Source of the DNA: Yes71-27 sp040758635
GTDB taxonomy: Bacteria > Bacillota > Desulfotomaculia > Desulfotomaculales > Ammonificaceae
Length of the DNA: 32,528 nt
Assembly: GCA_040758635.1 (NCBI GenBank)
Contig: JBFLVI010000027.1
Coordinates: 1-32,528 of the forward strand
Direction of reading: 5' to 3'
Shown here: positions 21,347 through 29,477 of the stretch, in pieces
How the letters are laid out: each line of letters opens with the position of its first letter
How positions within the stretch are numbered: the stretch's first letter is position 1
The notes under the pieces: generated by a model
Database searches by the model: none
Told to the model about the DNA's origin: nothing
The model's input: only the letters and a program-made list of their open reading frames with translations
Translations under genes and position numbers: made by a program

Positions 21347-22210
21347 TTATACTTCATTTGCCCTGTTTGCGCTACCAAAAAGGCGAATTTTTTCCCTGAT
21401 TATTGCCACCGCCGCTTCCCGCGCCGGCCCCAGGACCTTCCGCGGGTCGATCTCGTCCGGATCGGCATCCAGCACCCGCCGCACCGCACCCGTAAAAGTC
21501 TCCCGGATGTCGGTGTCGATGTTCACCTTCCGGATGCCCCGCTTCACGGCTTCCCGGATGGCTTCCGCTGGGACTCCCGAGGAGCCGTGCAGCACCAGCG
21601 GCACGTTGACGCCCGCCGCGATGCGGCTCAGCCGATCGAAGTCAAGCCGCGGTTCACCTTTATAACGGCCGTGCGCGGTGCCGATGGCCACAGCAAGTGC
21701 GTCCACCCCGGTCTCGGACACGAAACGCACCGCTTCGTCCGGGTCGGTGAAGAAGGCCTCCCTCTCAGAAACCGAGAGCTCGTCCTCCGTCCCCCCGATC
21801 CGACCGAGTTCCGCCTCCACCGAAACGCCAACCGCCCGGGCGACGTGCACCACCTGGCGGGTTAAAGCCACGTTCTCCGCGAAGGGCAGGTGCGAACCGT
21901 CGATCATCACCGAACTGAAACCGGCCGCGATGCACCGCACGACCTGTTCGAAGCTGGTGCCGTGGTCGAGGTGCAGTGCAACCGGCAGCCGGGTCAGGGA
22001 AATGGCGGTCTTCGCCAGGGCGGAGATATACTCCAGCCCGGCATACTTAATCGCCCCCTGGCTCGCCTGCAGAATCACCGGCGCATTCTCGGCCTCGGCC
22101 GCGGCCAGGATCGCCTGAACAATCTCCATGTTGTTGCAATTAAAAGCTCCAACGGCATAACCGCCCGCTGCCGCCGCCCGCAGCAGACGCGCCGTAGTAA
22201 CTAAAGGCAT
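21347..22210 (-). CDS. fba: Class II fructose-1,6-bisphosphate aldolase
   Basis: This zinc enzyme of 287 residues cleaves fructose 1,6-bisphosphate to dihydroxyacetone phosphate and glyceraldehyde 3-phosphate, and runs in reverse in gluconeogenesis. Class IIB features are seen: AGGYAVGAFNCNN near the N-terminus, LHLDHG with catalytic D82 and zinc ligand H83, the glutamate-containing VEAELGRIGG (131-140), and zinc ligands in GTAHG (H180) and LHGSSG (H208). NIDTD near 233 binds the phosphate. The start at ATG 22210 is fixed by GGAGG five bases upstream; an in-frame TTG is part of that site. It follows the CxxC protein gene and is separated from fsa by 700 repeat-rich bases, so the two may be transcribed separately. 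Confidence 0.96.
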   Translation of the reverse strand: MPLVTTARLLRAAAAGGYAVGAFNCNNMEIVQAILAAAEAENAPVILQASQGAIKYAGLEYISALAKTAISLTRLPVALHLDHGTSFEQVVRCIAAGFSSVMIDGSHLPFAENVALTRQVVHVARAVGVSVEAELGRIGGTEDELSVSEREAFFTDPDEAVRFVSETGVDALAVAIGTAHGRYKGEPRLDFDRLSRIAAGVNVPLVLHGSSGVPAEAIREAVKRGIRKVNIDTDIRETFTGAVRRVLDADPDEIDPRKVLGPAREAAVAIIREKIRLFGSANRANEV

Positions 22211-22235
22211 ATCTTCCTCCAAGCAGGAGTTCGGG

Positions 22236-22394
22236 GTCAGAATTCAGAAGTCAGTATTCAGAAGTCAGAAGTCAGAATATTAAAAAAGCTTGAACGTCTT
22301 ACATCGAAATATCAAATAGTGGGACGGTCAGCCAACCCTTATGCTATTTCGGCTTGATTTAACCCTTCCTTTTTCTTCTGGATTCTAAATTCTA
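22236..22394. repeat. Inverted arrays of degenerate 7-bp repeats upstream of fba
   Basis: 22236-22278 contains six tandem heptamers of the form CAGAAKT or CAGTATT on the plus strand. 22373-22394 contains about three of the same family (CAGAAGA, TAGAATC, TAGAATT) on the minus strand. About 94 bases with no gene lie between. The arrangement parallels 17265-17371. The fba-proximal array lies about 25 bases before the fba start codon, in the likely leader. Confidence 0.7.
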
Positions 22395-22397
22395 TTA

Positions 22398-23072
22398 TTA
22401 TTTATTATCCCTCTTGATACCCTTTTTCTTACCCCGGACGGCCCGGTCAAAACCGTAGAAGCTTCGCCGGGAAAGTTCAATCGCCGGAAATTCTTGCAAC
22501 TGGAGAAAATCCTCTTCGGTTTCGGCATAAATGGTAGTCATCCGGTCGCAGTTCTTGCAGCGCAACTCCAGACGCTCGGGCAGGACCTCGAGTTCGATCT
22601 TGTTCTTCCCGCACGGGCAGAAGACACTGCCCTCGTCCGCCATCTCCTGTAAATAGTTCAACACCTCAAACATCACGTCAGGATTCGAAAAGTAACTCGG
22701 TCCCCCGAGATCCTCGATCAGGGATTCAAGCTCTTCCTGGTAAGTCTGGATGGTGGCGCGCACCTTGTCCCGGGGCCCCACATTTCCAAGTTCCAGGCCC
22801 GTCTCCAGGCACAAGAGCGTTGTTAATTCGGACGACCAGAGCTTTTTCCCGGACAGACGGTAGGTGTGGTGTAGGTCGCAAACGGTGCAGCTGACATCGA
22901 AGGTATACGCCGTATGGTCCTTAGTCGAAACCACCGCTTTTTCGATCCCGCAGGAGCAGATTACCCTTCCAGGCTTCTGCTTCGACACGGCGAAGCGCGA
23001 AAGATGGAAGAGCTCCAACCGCCCGCAGTCAGGACAGCGAAGGGCGATTACGATATCTGTTGGAATAAGCAT
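22398..23072 (-). CDS. Cysteine-rich (CxxC) zinc-ribbon-like hypothetical protein
   Basis: This 224-residue soluble protein has five cysteine pairs: C13/C16 (CPDC), C39/C41 (CSC), C62/C65 (CTVC), C152/C154 (CPC) and C172/C175 (CKNC), each in a short beta-hairpin context typical of zinc ribbons. The middle (about 80-150) is helical. No catalytic motif is recognised. The start is placed at ATG 23072 with GAGGAGG 11 bases upstream; the frame extends further up but without similarity-like sequence. It sits between the Spo0F-like regulator and fba, a place occupied by nothing in B. subtilis. The cysteine pattern could bind zinc or sense redox or metal state; this is inference. Confidence 0.75.
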   Translation of the reverse strand: MLIPTDIVIALRCPDCGRLELFHLSRFAVSKQKPGRVICSCGIEKAVVSTKDHTAYTFDVSCTVCDLHHTYRLSGKKLWSSELTTLLCLETGLELGNVGPRDKVRATIQTYQEELESLIEDLGGPSYFSNPDVMFEVLNYLQEMADEGSVFCPCGKNKIELEVLPERLELRCKNCDRMTTIYAETEEDFLQLQEFPAIELSRRSFYGFDRAVRGKKKGIKRDNK

Positions 23073-23187
23073 ATACCCTAAAACCTCCTCAAGGCATCCC
23101 GTGACGGCTCGGCAACTACCCGCCGGGGGCCTGTTGCAATTCCGGCTAACCTCCTCTTTTCGTACCTGACCCCACAAAAGGAAACCC

Positions 23188-23243
23188 TTTTTCGCTTTTT
23201 GGTGTTACTTCGCCACGAGGAGCGGAACTCCTCCTGCGAAAAA
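23188..23243. other. Nested inverted repeats between the response regulator and CxxC genes
   Basis: TTTTTCGC (23188-23195) is the reverse complement of GCGAAAAA (23236-23243). Inside, GAGGAG (23217-23222) pairs with CTCCTC (23228-23233) around a 5-base loop. It lies about 30 bases after the response regulator stop and could limit readthrough or stabilise the mRNA end. It is not a canonical terminator on either strand. Confidence 0.35.
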
Positions 23244-23272
23244 TACTTTTATGGCGTCTGGTATAAGTTAAT

Positions 23273-23632
23273 TTATGGCCTCTCTGGCAAAAAAGGCAAC
23301 AGGGTTTCCACCAGCCGGCGCAAATCCTGAAGGTCAAAAGGCTTCGCCAGTCTTCCGGCAACCGGCAGGTTTTCCTCCGCTTCCATTTCTCCCGTCATTA
23401 ACACGACGGGCACTTCCGGTGCCAAATGCCTGATTTCTTCAAGCAACGCCGTCCCGCTGACCTGGGGAAGTTTTAAATCAAGCAGGATCAATCCGGGAGG
23501 TTCCTGCCTGATCAGCGATAGCGCCTTTTCCCGGTTGGTGGCTGTCCGAACCATGTAGCCCAACGGTGCCAGGGTTTCCTCAACCAGCCAGCAGATGTAC
23601 TGCTCATCATCTACGATCAGGACATACGACAT
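23273..23632 (-). CDS. spo0F: Single-domain response regulator, Spo0F-like
   Basis: This 119-residue protein is a receiver domain with no output domain. The acidic pair D8/D9, phospho-acceptor D52 (LLDLKLP), T80 and K97 (AKPFD) are all present, so phosphorylation should be possible. Spo0F passes phosphate from sporulation kinases to Spo0B in the phosphorelay to Spo0A. The Spo0F assignment rests on size and on its position beside fba, transaldolase and rho, as in B. subtilis; many clostridia lack a full phosphorelay, so the name is tentative. GAGG lies 8 bases before the ATG. It follows the Yip1 gene by 18 bases and probably forms an operon with sppA and Yip1. Confidence 0.85.
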   Translation of the reverse strand: MSYVLIVDDEQYICWLVEETLAPLGYMVRTATNREKALSLIRQEPPGLILLDLKLPQVSGTALLEEIRHLAPEVPVVLMTGEMEAEENLPVAGRLAKPFDLQDLRRLVETLLPFLPERP

Positions 23633-23650
23633 TTTGTTTTCCTCAACTCC

Positions 23651-24325
23651 CTACGGAACTCCGAGCAGCGGGAAGAGTGTGCCCACCAGTACTATCACCG
23701 CGGCAACGAAGACCATTCCCAGTACGATGAGGGCAGCTACCGGCGTGAGCACCGTCAGTGCGGCAACCCCGGTGGAGAAACCGTGGACCTCCCGCAGGCC
23801 GAGAACCAGCAGCACAACCCCCCAGACCAGCACGCCGAGGCCGATGATGCCGCTTAAAGCAGCGGCGGCGATGTCCGGCACCCGTAGAAGTCTCAACAGC
23901 AACTCCACCGCAATCAGGAAAATTCCCGGCAGCGCCGCCAGGGCATACACCGTGAGGGTTCCTCTCGGGCTCCCCTTCCCGCCCCAGATTTCCGCCACCA
24001 GGTGCAGGACGGCGCCGTACAGGAACCACCTCAACCCCGCAAAAACAAGCGCAAAGAAAATAATGAAAGGCAACAACCCGGAAAGTACCTGCCCAATAGA
24101 CGCCAGGTCCGCATCATCGGGGAAATCGGCGATGGCGGAACGGAAGAAGGAAAAGCTCACGATTGCGTTGCTAACTGCCAGAAGAAAAAACAGCAGGGCC
24201 GCGTAACATAAAGGAGGGCCTTCTTTTATCTTCTTGAAGGTGGGTACGGGGTTGAAAAGAACCCCGTAAATTAGGTCGAGGAAACCCGGGCGCACAACCG
24301 CGCCGCCGTTTTCCGGAGTTTCCAT
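23651..24325 (-). CDS. Yip1-family integral membrane protein
   Basis: This 224-residue protein has about five membrane-spanning segments, starting near residues 41-60 (LCYAALLFFLLAVSNAIVSF) and ending in a long hydrophobic stretch at 185-218. The soluble N-terminus contains DLIYGVLFNPVPTFKKIKE, the signature of bacterial Yip1-domain proteins (FxxPxxTF). The function of these proteins in bacteria is not established. The gene lies 12 bases after sppA and 18 before the response regulator gene, so a membrane-proteolysis link with SppA is possible but unproven. Confidence 0.8.
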   Translation of the reverse strand: METPENGGAVVRPGFLDLIYGVLFNPVPTFKKIKEGPPLCYAALLFFLLAVSNAIVSFSFFRSAIADFPDDADLASIGQVLSGLLPFIIFFALVFAGLRWFLYGAVLHLVAEIWGGKGSPRGTLTVYALAALPGIFLIAVELLLRLLRVPDIAAAALSGIIGLGVLVWGVVLLVLGLREVHGFSTGVAALTVLTPVAALIVLGMVFVAAVIVLVGTLFPLLGVP

Positions 24326-24337
24326 GGCTAAACCTCC

Positions 24338-25243
24338 CTACCGTTGAATCACGGGAAGACAAAGGAGCCACGCCGGCAACAACTCCGGAAGCAGCGGCCT
24401 CCCGGTCGCGCCTCCCAACAGCCGCTCCCAGAAAAAGCGGGGCGGCCCGAGGTCCACCACCTTCGGCTCACCCTCTATCCCGGCAAGGCGCCCGGCACAC
24501 CGCACGGCATCGCGGAAGTCACCGAGTTCGTCCACCAGCCCCACGGCTTTCGCCTGCCGCCCGGTGAAAATCCGGCCGTCCGCGAGGCGCAAAACCTCTT
24601 CCCGCTCCATCTTCCGCCCCTCGGCCACCCAGTCCACAAACTGGTCGTAAATATCGTCCACCATCCCCTGAAAAATAGCGCGCTCCTGGGGCGTCATCGG
24701 CCGGCTCTCCGAACCCATATCCTTGTACGGCCCGCTTTTAATCGTTTCCTTGGAAACGCCTATTTTGCCGTAAAGGCCGGTCACCTCAACGGTTTCGATC
24801 AAAACGCCGATGCTTCCGGTTATCGTCGCCGGGTTGGCGAAAATCCGGTCGCTCCCGGCCGCAACCCAGTAAGCCCCCGAAGCCGCCACATCACCCATCG
24901 AGGCCACCACCTTTTTGCCGGCTTTTTTCAGCCTTTTCACCGCCTCGGCAATCTCCTGGGAGGCTGCCGCAGTGCCGCCCGGACTGTCCAGGCGTAAAAC
25001 CACCGCCTTGATGCCCGGGTCTTCCTCCGCCCGGCGAAGGGCTTCGAGCACCCCGCCGGTTCCGGCCGTACCGCCGAAAGGCCCGCCGTCCGCGGCGGTA
25101 ATCATCCCCTGAATGTAAACCACGCCCACCTGCTCCCCGCCCGGCAAGGCCCTTTTCCCCGGTCCTTTGCCGCCCACCGCAGCCGCGACAATCACCGAAA
25201 CGATCAGCAACCCGAGAACAAGCGCACCGATCACCTTTTTCAC
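24338..25243 (-). CDS. sppA: Signal peptide peptidase SppA
   Basis: This 301-residue, membrane-anchored serine protease digests signal peptides left in the membrane. A membrane anchor covers about 5-22. The nucleophile is S122 in DVAASGAYW and the general base K174 in SGPYKD; their spacing of 52 residues equals that of the B. subtilis enzyme. It is a single-domain Gram-positive form rather than the double-length E. coli form. The start is GTG at 25243 with GGAGGTGG upstream. It lies 76 bases after pyrG and is followed tightly by the Yip1 and response regulator genes. Confidence 0.95.
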   Translation of the reverse strand: MKKVIGALVLGLLIVSVIVAAAVGGKGPGKRALPGGEQVGVVYIQGMITAADGGPFGGTAGTGGVLEALRRAEEDPGIKAVVLRLDSPGGTAAASQEIAEAVKRLKKAGKKVVASMGDVAASGAYWVAAGSDRIFANPATITGSIGVLIETVEVTGLYGKIGVSKETIKSGPYKDMGSESRPMTPQERAIFQGMVDDIYDQFVDWVAEGRKMEREEVLRLADGRIFTGRQAKAVGLVDELGDFRDAVRCAGRLAGIEGEPKVVDLGPPRFFWERLLGGATGRPLLPELLPAWLLCLPVIQR

Positions 25244-25319
25244 CGCTGAACCACCTCCACATCGGTCGCCGCGTCTTCAGGCGTCGGAAATTAGAATCCA
25301 AAAGATGCCAAATAAACGG

Positions 25320-26927
25320 TCAGCCCGTCTTCTCCGCCACCAGGGCCGCACCGACAAAATCCCTGAAAAGCGGGTGTGGCTTCAAAGGCCGCGACTTGAA
25401 TTCCGGGTGGAACTGCGTGGCCACAAACCACGGGTGCGCCGCCAGTTCCACGATTTCAACCAGCCTGCCGTCCGGGGAAATGCCGCTGAAGCGGAAACCC
25501 GCCCGGGTGAACGCTTCACGGTAAGCGTTATTGAATTCGTAACGGTGGCGGTGCCGCTCCCAAACTTCGTTCACGCCGTACGCGCGGTGGGCCAGCGTCT
25601 CCGGTACAATACGGCAGGGGTAGCGCCCGAGACGCATCGTACCGCCGAGCTCCGTGATTCCCTGCTGGTCCGGCAAAAGAGCGATGACCGGGTGCGGCGT
25701 CGCCGGGTCCAGTTCGGCGCTGTTAGCGTTTTCCAACCCGAGCACGGCGCGGCCGAATTCCACCACCGCCAGTTGCATCCCCAGACAGATGCCGAGATAG
25801 GGCACCCGGTTTTCGCGGGCGTAACGGATCGCCCGGATTTTTCCTTCCGTCCCCCGCTCGCCAAATCCCCCCGGCACCAGAATCCCGCCGACCCCTTCCA
25901 GGAGCGTACCTGGTTCCTGCCGTTCAACGTCCTCCGCGTTGACCAGTTTTATCTCCACCCTTGCGTTGTGCGCGATTCCCGCGTGGCAGAGCGCCTCGTT
26001 GATACTGAAGTAAGAGTCCTTCAACCCCACGTACTTCCCGACCAGGGCAATGGTCACGGCGGAACGCGGGTTTTTCAAGCGGTCCACCATTTCCCTCCAC
26101 TCCGCCAGGTCGAAAAAGACCCCGCGCAGACCCAGCCGCTCGGCGACGAAATCCCCGAGTCCCTGGGCTTCCAGGAGCAGCGGTACCTCGTATATGGTTT
26201 CCGCGTCCACGGCCTCGATCACCGCCCGCGGCTCGACATCGCAGAAAAGGGCGATTTTCCGCTTCATTTCCGGGGAAAGCGGCATCTCCGAGCGGCAAAC
26301 GATGACGTCGGGCTGAATACCGATCCCCCGCAGTTCCTTCACGCTGTGCTGCGTGGGCTTGGTTTTCAGTTCTTTCGCCGCCCGCAGGTAGGGAACCAGC
26401 GTAACGTGCACGTAGAGGGTGTTTTCCCGCCCGAGATCAATCCGGAGCTGGCGGATGGCCTCAAGAAACGGCAGAGACTCGATGTCGCCGACCGTACCCC
26501 CGATTTCCACCACCACGACGTCGGCCGCGGTTTCCTTCCCCAGGATGAGAATCCGCTCCTTGATCTCGTTGGTGATGTGGGGAATAACCTGCACCGTCCC
26601 GCCCAGGTAATCGCCGCGGCGCTCTTTCGCGATAACTGACCAGTAAATGCTTCCCGTGGTGACGTTGCACAGGTGGTTCAAGTTGGTATCAATGAAGCGT
26701 TCGTAGTGACCCAGGTCCAGGTCGGTTTCCGCACCGTCTTCGGTCACAAACACCTCGCCGTGCTGGAACGGGCTCATGGTCCCGGGGTCCACGTTAATGT
26801 ACGGATCGAGCTTCTGAATGGTGACGCTGAAACCCCGGCTTTTTAAAAGCCGCCCGATCGAAGCCGCGGTAATTCCTTTACCGAGAGAAGAAACCACGCC
26901 GCCGGTAACAAAGATATACTTCGCCAT
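25320..26927 (-). CDS. pyrG: CTP synthase
   Basis: The 535-residue enzyme makes CTP from UTP with ATP and glutamine. The N-terminal synthase domain starts MAKYIFVTGGVVSSLGKG and has the KLDPYINVDPGTMSPFQHGEV block. The C-terminal class I glutamine amidotransferase domain has its nucleophile C381 in GICLGMQ, and the His/Glu pair in QFHPEF. It is complete, close to E. coli (545). The ATG at 26927 is chosen for GGAGGAG directly upstream and the family N-terminus; a longer frame has no such support. It follows argS by 109 bases. I looked for a CTP-responsive leader (GGGC start plus terminator) and did not find a convincing one. Confidence 0.98.
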   Translation of the reverse strand: MAKYIFVTGGVVSSLGKGITAASIGRLLKSRGFSVTIQKLDPYINVDPGTMSPFQHGEVFVTEDGAETDLDLGHYERFIDTNLNHLCNVTTGSIYWSVIAKERRGDYLGGTVQVIPHITNEIKERILILGKETAADVVVVEIGGTVGDIESLPFLEAIRQLRIDLGRENTLYVHVTLVPYLRAAKELKTKPTQHSVKELRGIGIQPDVIVCRSEMPLSPEMKRKIALFCDVEPRAVIEAVDAETIYEVPLLLEAQGLGDFVAERLGLRGVFFDLAEWREMVDRLKNPRSAVTIALVGKYVGLKDSYFSINEALCHAGIAHNARVEIKLVNAEDVERQEPGTLLEGVGGILVPGGFGERGTEGKIRAIRYARENRVPYLGICLGMQLAVVEFGRAVLGLENANSAELDPATPHPVIALLPDQQGITELGGTMRLGRYPCRIVPETLAHRAYGVNEVWERHRHRYEFNNAYREAFTRAGFRFSGISPDGRLVEIVELAAHPWFVATQFHPEFKSRPLKPHPLFRDFVGAALVAEKTG

Positions 26928-27036
26928 ACTCTCCTCCAAAATGCGTTCTTCTTCCGTGGGGCGCGGCGATGAGCTTCGCATTACTGCGTCAGGCTTGCCG
27001 GCCGGGTCTCTCCGAGCAGGTGCCGGCAAACCCCGG

Positions 27037-28728
27037 CTACATCCTTTCCGGCGCACCGATTCCCAAAAGTCTCAGGCCCTGCCGCAGGACTATTCCCACA
27101 GCTTGTACCAGCAACAGGCGCGCCTCCTCGATGCCGGGCTCACTGCCGATCACCCGGTGGACGTTGTAAAAGGCGTGAAAAAGCCCTGCAAGCTCGTAAA
27201 TATAACCCGTCAGCCGGTGTGGCGCCAGGTCGAGGGCGGCATCCACCACCTCATCCGGGAAATCGGCCAGCTTCCTGAGCAACCGCTCTTCCTCTTCGGA
27301 GGTCAACACGCTCAAGTCAACCGCCCCGATCTCGGGTAACGCCTTCCCTTTGAGGCTCAGTTGGCGGAAAAGGCTGGCAATCCGGGCGTGCGCGTACTGT
27401 ACGTAGTAGACGGGGTTTTCCATGCTTTGGGCCCGCGCCAGGTCCAGGTCGAAATCAAGGTGGCTGTCGGCGCTACGGAGCACAAAAAAGTAGCGAGCGG
27501 CGTCCCGGCCTACTTCTTCCAGCAGCTCATCCAGCGTCACGAACTCGCCCGTACGCTTGGACATCCGCACGATCTCCCCGCCCCGGAAGAGCCGCACCAA
27601 CTGCATGATGATCACGTCCAGGCGGTCCGCGTCGTAACCGAGCGCCCGGAGCGCCGCTTTCACCCTGGGGACGTGCCCGTGGTGGTCCGCTCCCCACACG
27701 TTTATCAACCAGGCGAACCCGCGGTCAAACTTGTTCGCGTGGTAGGCGACGTCCGCGGCAAAGTACGTCGCCGCACCGGTCGAGCGCACAAGCACCTCGT
27801 CCTTTTCCACGCCGTGCTTTTCGGCCTTGAACCACAGCGCGCCCTCGCGCTCGTAAGTCTCCCCCCGGGCCGTGAGTTCCCGGATCACCCTCTCCACCGC
27901 ACCGCTTAAGTGCAGCTCCTGCTCCGAAAACCAGACGTCGTAGCGCACACCGAACTTCTCAAGAGAATCCCGGATGGCGGCAACCTTCTCGGCCACGGCA
28001 AAACGCGCCAGCGCCTCCCGGCGCTCTCCCGGCGGGGCATGCCGGTAAGTCTCGCCGGTTTCCGCAATGAAGCGTTTCACCGTCGCCGCCAGGTCCGCCC
28101 CGTGGTAACCGTCCTCCGGCACGGGGACGTCCTCCCCGAACTCCTGAAGGTAGAGGGCTTCCAGCGAGGCGGCGAAGCGTTCGATCTGGAGTCCGGTGTC
28201 GTTGATGTAGAACTCCCTGGTCACGTCAAAGCCGCAAAAATCCAGGAGGGCAGCGATACTGTCCCCAAGCGCTGCCCCCCGGGCGTTCCCCATATGCAGC
28301 AGGCCGGTGGGATTGGCACTTACGAATTCAACGTTCACCTTCCGCCCGGCGCCTACCAGCGACCGGCCGAAACGTTCCCCCTGTTCAATCACCTGGCGGA
28401 GGGCCTCCTGAAGCCACTGCGGCCGGAGGTAGAAATTGAGAAAGCCCGGCCCCGCAACTTCGATCCGTTCTACCCAAGGGCACGCTCCGTAATCGAAATG
28501 CTTCAGAATTACGGCGGCCACGTCCCGCGGGGGACGACGGGCAGGCTTCGCCAGTTGCATGGCGATGTTGGCGGCAAAATCACCGAACTTTTCTTCCCGG
28601 GGTGAACTGACCATAAACTCAGGGATGTCGACCTCTTCCGCCAGGCCAAGCGGCACCCGGGAGGCCAGTCCCGCCCGGTGAAGCGCCTGCGTGATCGCCG
28701 CCCGGATCTCAGCCTTTATGGGAACCAT
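27037..28728 (-). CDS. argS: Arginyl-tRNA synthetase
   Basis: This 563-residue class I synthetase charges tRNA-Arg. The Arg-tRNA-synthetase N-terminal domain covers about 1-90. The HIGH-type motif reads HMGN at 145-148 within SANPTGLLHMGNARGA. A KMSKS-like loop RMSKRTGEFVTLDEL is present, with a DALR anticodon-binding domain at the end (YAHARIASLFRQL onward). Length is usual. The start at 28728 follows GGGAGG by six bases. It begins one base after the DUF1934 stop codon, so the two are co-translated, as with ywiB-argS in B. subtilis. No T-box precedes this operon in the region examined. Confidence 0.97.
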   Translation of the reverse strand: MVPIKAEIRAAITQALHRAGLASRVPLGLAEEVDIPEFMVSSPREEKFGDFAANIAMQLAKPARRPPRDVAAVILKHFDYGACPWVERIEVAGPGFLNFYLRPQWLQEALRQVIEQGERFGRSLVGAGRKVNVEFVSANPTGLLHMGNARGAALGDSIAALLDFCGFDVTREFYINDTGLQIERFAASLEALYLQEFGEDVPVPEDGYHGADLAATVKRFIAETGETYRHAPPGERREALARFAVAEKVAAIRDSLEKFGVRYDVWFSEQELHLSGAVERVIRELTARGETYEREGALWFKAEKHGVEKDEVLVRSTGAATYFAADVAYHANKFDRGFAWLINVWGADHHGHVPRVKAALRALGYDADRLDVIIMQLVRLFRGGEIVRMSKRTGEFVTLDELLEEVGRDAARYFFVLRSADSHLDFDLDLARAQSMENPVYYVQYAHARIASLFRQLSLKGKALPEIGAVDLSVLTSEEEERLLRKLADFPDEVVDAALDLAPHRLTGYIYELAGLFHAFYNVHRVIGSEPGIEEARLLLVQAVGIVLRQGLRLLGIGAPERM

Positions 28729-28729
28729 C

Positions 28730-29152
28730 TCAGACCTCCCGGACGGTAATCTCCAGCGCCTGGGAGCCGATCCGCTGGCGATCCAGGGCCAAATCATACT
28801 CTAAATTAATGCTCCCGCCGACCTCCGTCAGGTCCACCTCAACCTTGTACGGGAAGACGTCGCAGAACATGCTTCCGTAAGGGGTGACGTAGTTCCCCCG
28901 GTTGGGGACCCCTTCTTCAAAAACCTGGCGCCATTCCTGGGACCCCATGCGGTTCAGGGTGACGCGCCGCGGCTCCGCCTTGAGCGTGGTCGTCGTCCCC
29001 GCCATCCCCGAAACCTCGGACTCGCTGTAAACGATGTAAAAGTCCGTCTCCCGGCAGAAATAACTCCCCCGGGTCACCAGCTCAATCGTCTCCTTTTCCC
29101 CCCGCTCGTCGGTAAGCGTTCCTTTGACCGTCACCAGAACTTCCTTCCTCAT
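28730..29152 (-). CDS. ywiB: DUF1934 protein (YwiB family)
   Basis: This 140-residue protein belongs to the DUF1934/YwiB family of small calycin-like beta-barrels of unknown function. It starts MRKEVLVTVKGTLTD and alternates short strands with conserved points such as YIVYSESE, GTTTTLKAEP and NRMG. No catalytic residues are evident. The family is nearly always next to argS, and here its stop is one base from the argS start. The ATG at 29152 has only a weak GGGGTGGG-like site; the frame extends another 76 codons upstream without family likeness. Confidence 0.88.
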   Translation of the reverse strand: MRKEVLVTVKGTLTDERGEKETIELVTRGSYFCRETDFYIVYSESEVSGMAGTTTTLKAEPRRVTLNRMGSQEWRQVFEEGVPNRGNYVTPYGSMFCDVFPYKVEVDLTEVGGSINLEYDLALDRQRIGSQALEITVREV

Positions 29153-29477
29153 CACCCACCCCAATTCTCCAGGAGACCGCCCCGGGTTTTTCAGGGAACT
29201 ACGGACCGGAGGCACAGGGCATTCAACGTCCGGGATTTGCTCCGCGCCGGTTTTCCCAGGCGGTCTCTGTAATTTCAGCAAACTTATTTCCGGGGTCCCG
29301 GTGCCCGCGGCTTTTGGCTCGGGCGTTGCCAGAAACCTTCCCCACCAAGGGACACCGGAATTACCCGGAGCACTAAACAAAAAGGGCGGAACAAAGTTCC
29401 CGTATCCCTTAAAAGATTTCGGTTCCAGAAAAATTTCTACATTGAATCCGACTTTCCTGCCGCGCCTCCCAAAATCC
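29153..29477. other. Gene-free gap before DUF1934-argS with a long-range inverted repeat
   Basis: No gene is seen. GAGACCGCC (29173-29181) is the exact reverse complement of 29259-29267, enclosing 77 bases; inside, CGGAC- and GTCCG-type segments can also pair. In the minus-strand transcript this would sit about 20 bases before the DUF1934 start and might be a structured 5' leader. It matches no riboswitch class I know. Confidence 0.4.

Noticed and set aside
21087..21665. 192-codon plus-strand frame overlapping the fba 3' end
   Set aside because: Half is antisense to conserved fba; the rest is Arg/Ser/Pro-rich sequence in a repeat-rich gap.
22236..22278. CRISPR array
   Set aside because: The repeat unit is 7 bp with no unique spacers and no cas genes nearby.
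25167..26639. 490-codon plus-strand open frame opposite pyrG
   Set aside because: The minus strand encodes intact CTP synthase with catalytic residues; this frame shows no family features.
26928..27036. CTP-sensing attenuator upstream of pyrG
   Set aside because: No promoter with a GGGC start followed by a terminator was seen in the 109-base gap; readthrough from argS is more likely.
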